Source: an uncultured bacterium
Lineage (GTDB): Bacteria > Verrucomicrobiota > Verrucomicrobiia > CAIQCK01
NCBI GenBank assembly: GCA_903870275.1
Contig: CAIQCK010000095.1
Coordinates: 1 to 41,733, forward strand
Length of the DNA stretch: 41,733 nt
Direction of reading: 5' to 3'
The notes under the pieces were generated by a model. It saw only the letters and a list, made by a program, of their open reading frames with translations. It made no database searches and had not been told where the DNA came from. Shown here piece after piece: positions 41,337 to 41,733 of this stretch. The translations under genes were made by a program, and so were the position numbers. Position 1 is the first letter of the stretch; each line of letters begins with the position of its first letter.

Positions 41337-41733
41337 AAATTTTTTCAGGTTGTGCTTTGGCGGAACGGGGGTTTGGGCAGGCTGGGGAAACGCATGGGAA
41401 ACGAGAGGGGCATAGTTCACCCTCAAGGGGGATGATCCATTCTTGAAAAAGCAGCCGCTGCAAAAAGCCATCGGCCACACGGTGGCGGCGGTCTTTGACC
41501 CCGAAGGCTTTCGGGGCTGATCGCCGGATAACTGGGAGGGGCGACATCCTTGTCGCCCGATGATGATTCGGCGACAGGAATGTCGCCGCTCCCAGCTAAT
41601 GCGATCATTCGGCGGTCTCTGACCGCCGAAAGGCAGGGCCGGACCACGTGAAACGTGGCAAGCCGCTGGGCCGGCCGAAACAACGATGCGGCGCGCCCGG
41701 CGGCTCGCTCGCGAAAGCATTCGGAGTCGCACC
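41337..41733. other. right flank without a convincing gene; hairpin repeats
   Basis: Chromosomal DNA beyond the tRNA. A short run aaaattttttc follows the tRNA at once and may help end its transcript. Open frames on the minus strand here read through the tRNA or the hairpin repeats and look like translation artefacts. I see no protein with recognisable domains up to the window edge. Confidence 0.6.
41532..41658. repeat. cluster of three hairpin-forming inverted repeats
   Basis: First, a 26-bp inverted repeat with three mismatches (41532-41557 and 41570-41595), whose core is GGCGACAAGGATGTCGCC-like. Second, a perfect 10-bp stem TTCGGCGGTC / GACCGCCGAA with a 3-nt loop at 41608-41630. Third, CCACGT / ACGTGG with a 3-nt loop at 41644-41658. 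None is followed by a T-run, so they are not typical terminators; they resemble interspersed REP/MITE-like repeats. Confidence 0.75.

Noticed and set aside
41203..41547. Minus-strand open frame encoding LEGLEPPTKGLENPCSIQLSYRR
   Set aside because: This is the antisense reading of the tRNA-Arg gene, a well-known false protein; the rest lies in repeat sequence.
41295..41732. Minus-strand open frame to the window edge containing WERRHSCRRIIIGRQGCRPSQ
   Set aside because: The peptide is the translation of the 26-bp inverted repeat and of the tRNA 3' half, not of a protein domain.

Overview
The window reads as a piece of a high-GC chromosome from a Verrucomicrobia-like (PVC group) bacterium. I base this on the mix of families: HzsA-related multihaem proteins, DUF5009 acyltransferase-like proteins, LamG and beta-helix carbohydrate proteins next to a UroD-family gene, dockerin modules, and T5SS/PEP-CTERM-type repeats. 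This assignment is inference; there is no rRNA or marker gene in the window.

Chromosomal part (1-21,052). Five genes on the minus strand (11,024 down to 105) overlap by ATGA or lie within about 45 bp of each other and form one polysaccharide-utilisation operon: a Tat-exported lipoprotein with barrel-enzyme features, a right-handed beta-helix protein, a UroD-family methyltransferase-like protein, a LamG protein and a GH38-like alpha-mannosidase. An AraC-family activator is divergent across a 55-bp gap. A second minus-strand group (16,209 to 11,995) holds an HzsA-related protein with three CxxCH haem sites, a DUF5009 membrane protein and a small lipoprotein. Then come an isolated lower-GC DUF4241 gene, a secreted GH5-like glycosidase and a membrane Cache-HAMP adenylate cyclase.

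Integrative element (about 21,053-41,300, 20.2 kb). A complete tRNA-Arg(TCT) lies at 41,260-41,336. An exact 41-nt copy of its 5' half lies at 21,053-21,093. These are the attachment cores of an element that replaced the 5' half of the tRNA gene together with its upstream DNA. Matching 11-bp-phased direct repeats, probable integrase arm sites, lie inside both ends. The gene set is satellite-like. On the left, a tightly overlapping minus-strand operon encodes a zinc-ribbon protein, an unknown protein, a CHC2/Toprim/helicase replication protein and an AlpA/Xis-like HTH protein. Upstream of it, behind a terminator, is a 539-aa unknown protein. On the right are a tyrosine integrase (frameshifted near its N-terminus) and two small genes. 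No capsid, terminase or conjugation genes were recognised.

The cargo is one 12-kb gene for a 4008-residue secreted protein: signal peptide, papain/C39-like cysteine peptidase, putative Ig domain, about 3,100 residues of beta-solenoid repeats, a PEGA-like/Ig-like/dockerin module and a C-terminal jelly-roll-like domain. It fills about 60% of the element and is translationally coupled (ATGA) to a 79-aa ORF that looks like the decapitated start of a related adhesin. This mobile element with a giant protease-adhesin cargo is the most unusual thing here.

Right flank (41,337-41,733). After the tRNA there is no convincing gene, only a cluster of three hairpin-forming repeats.
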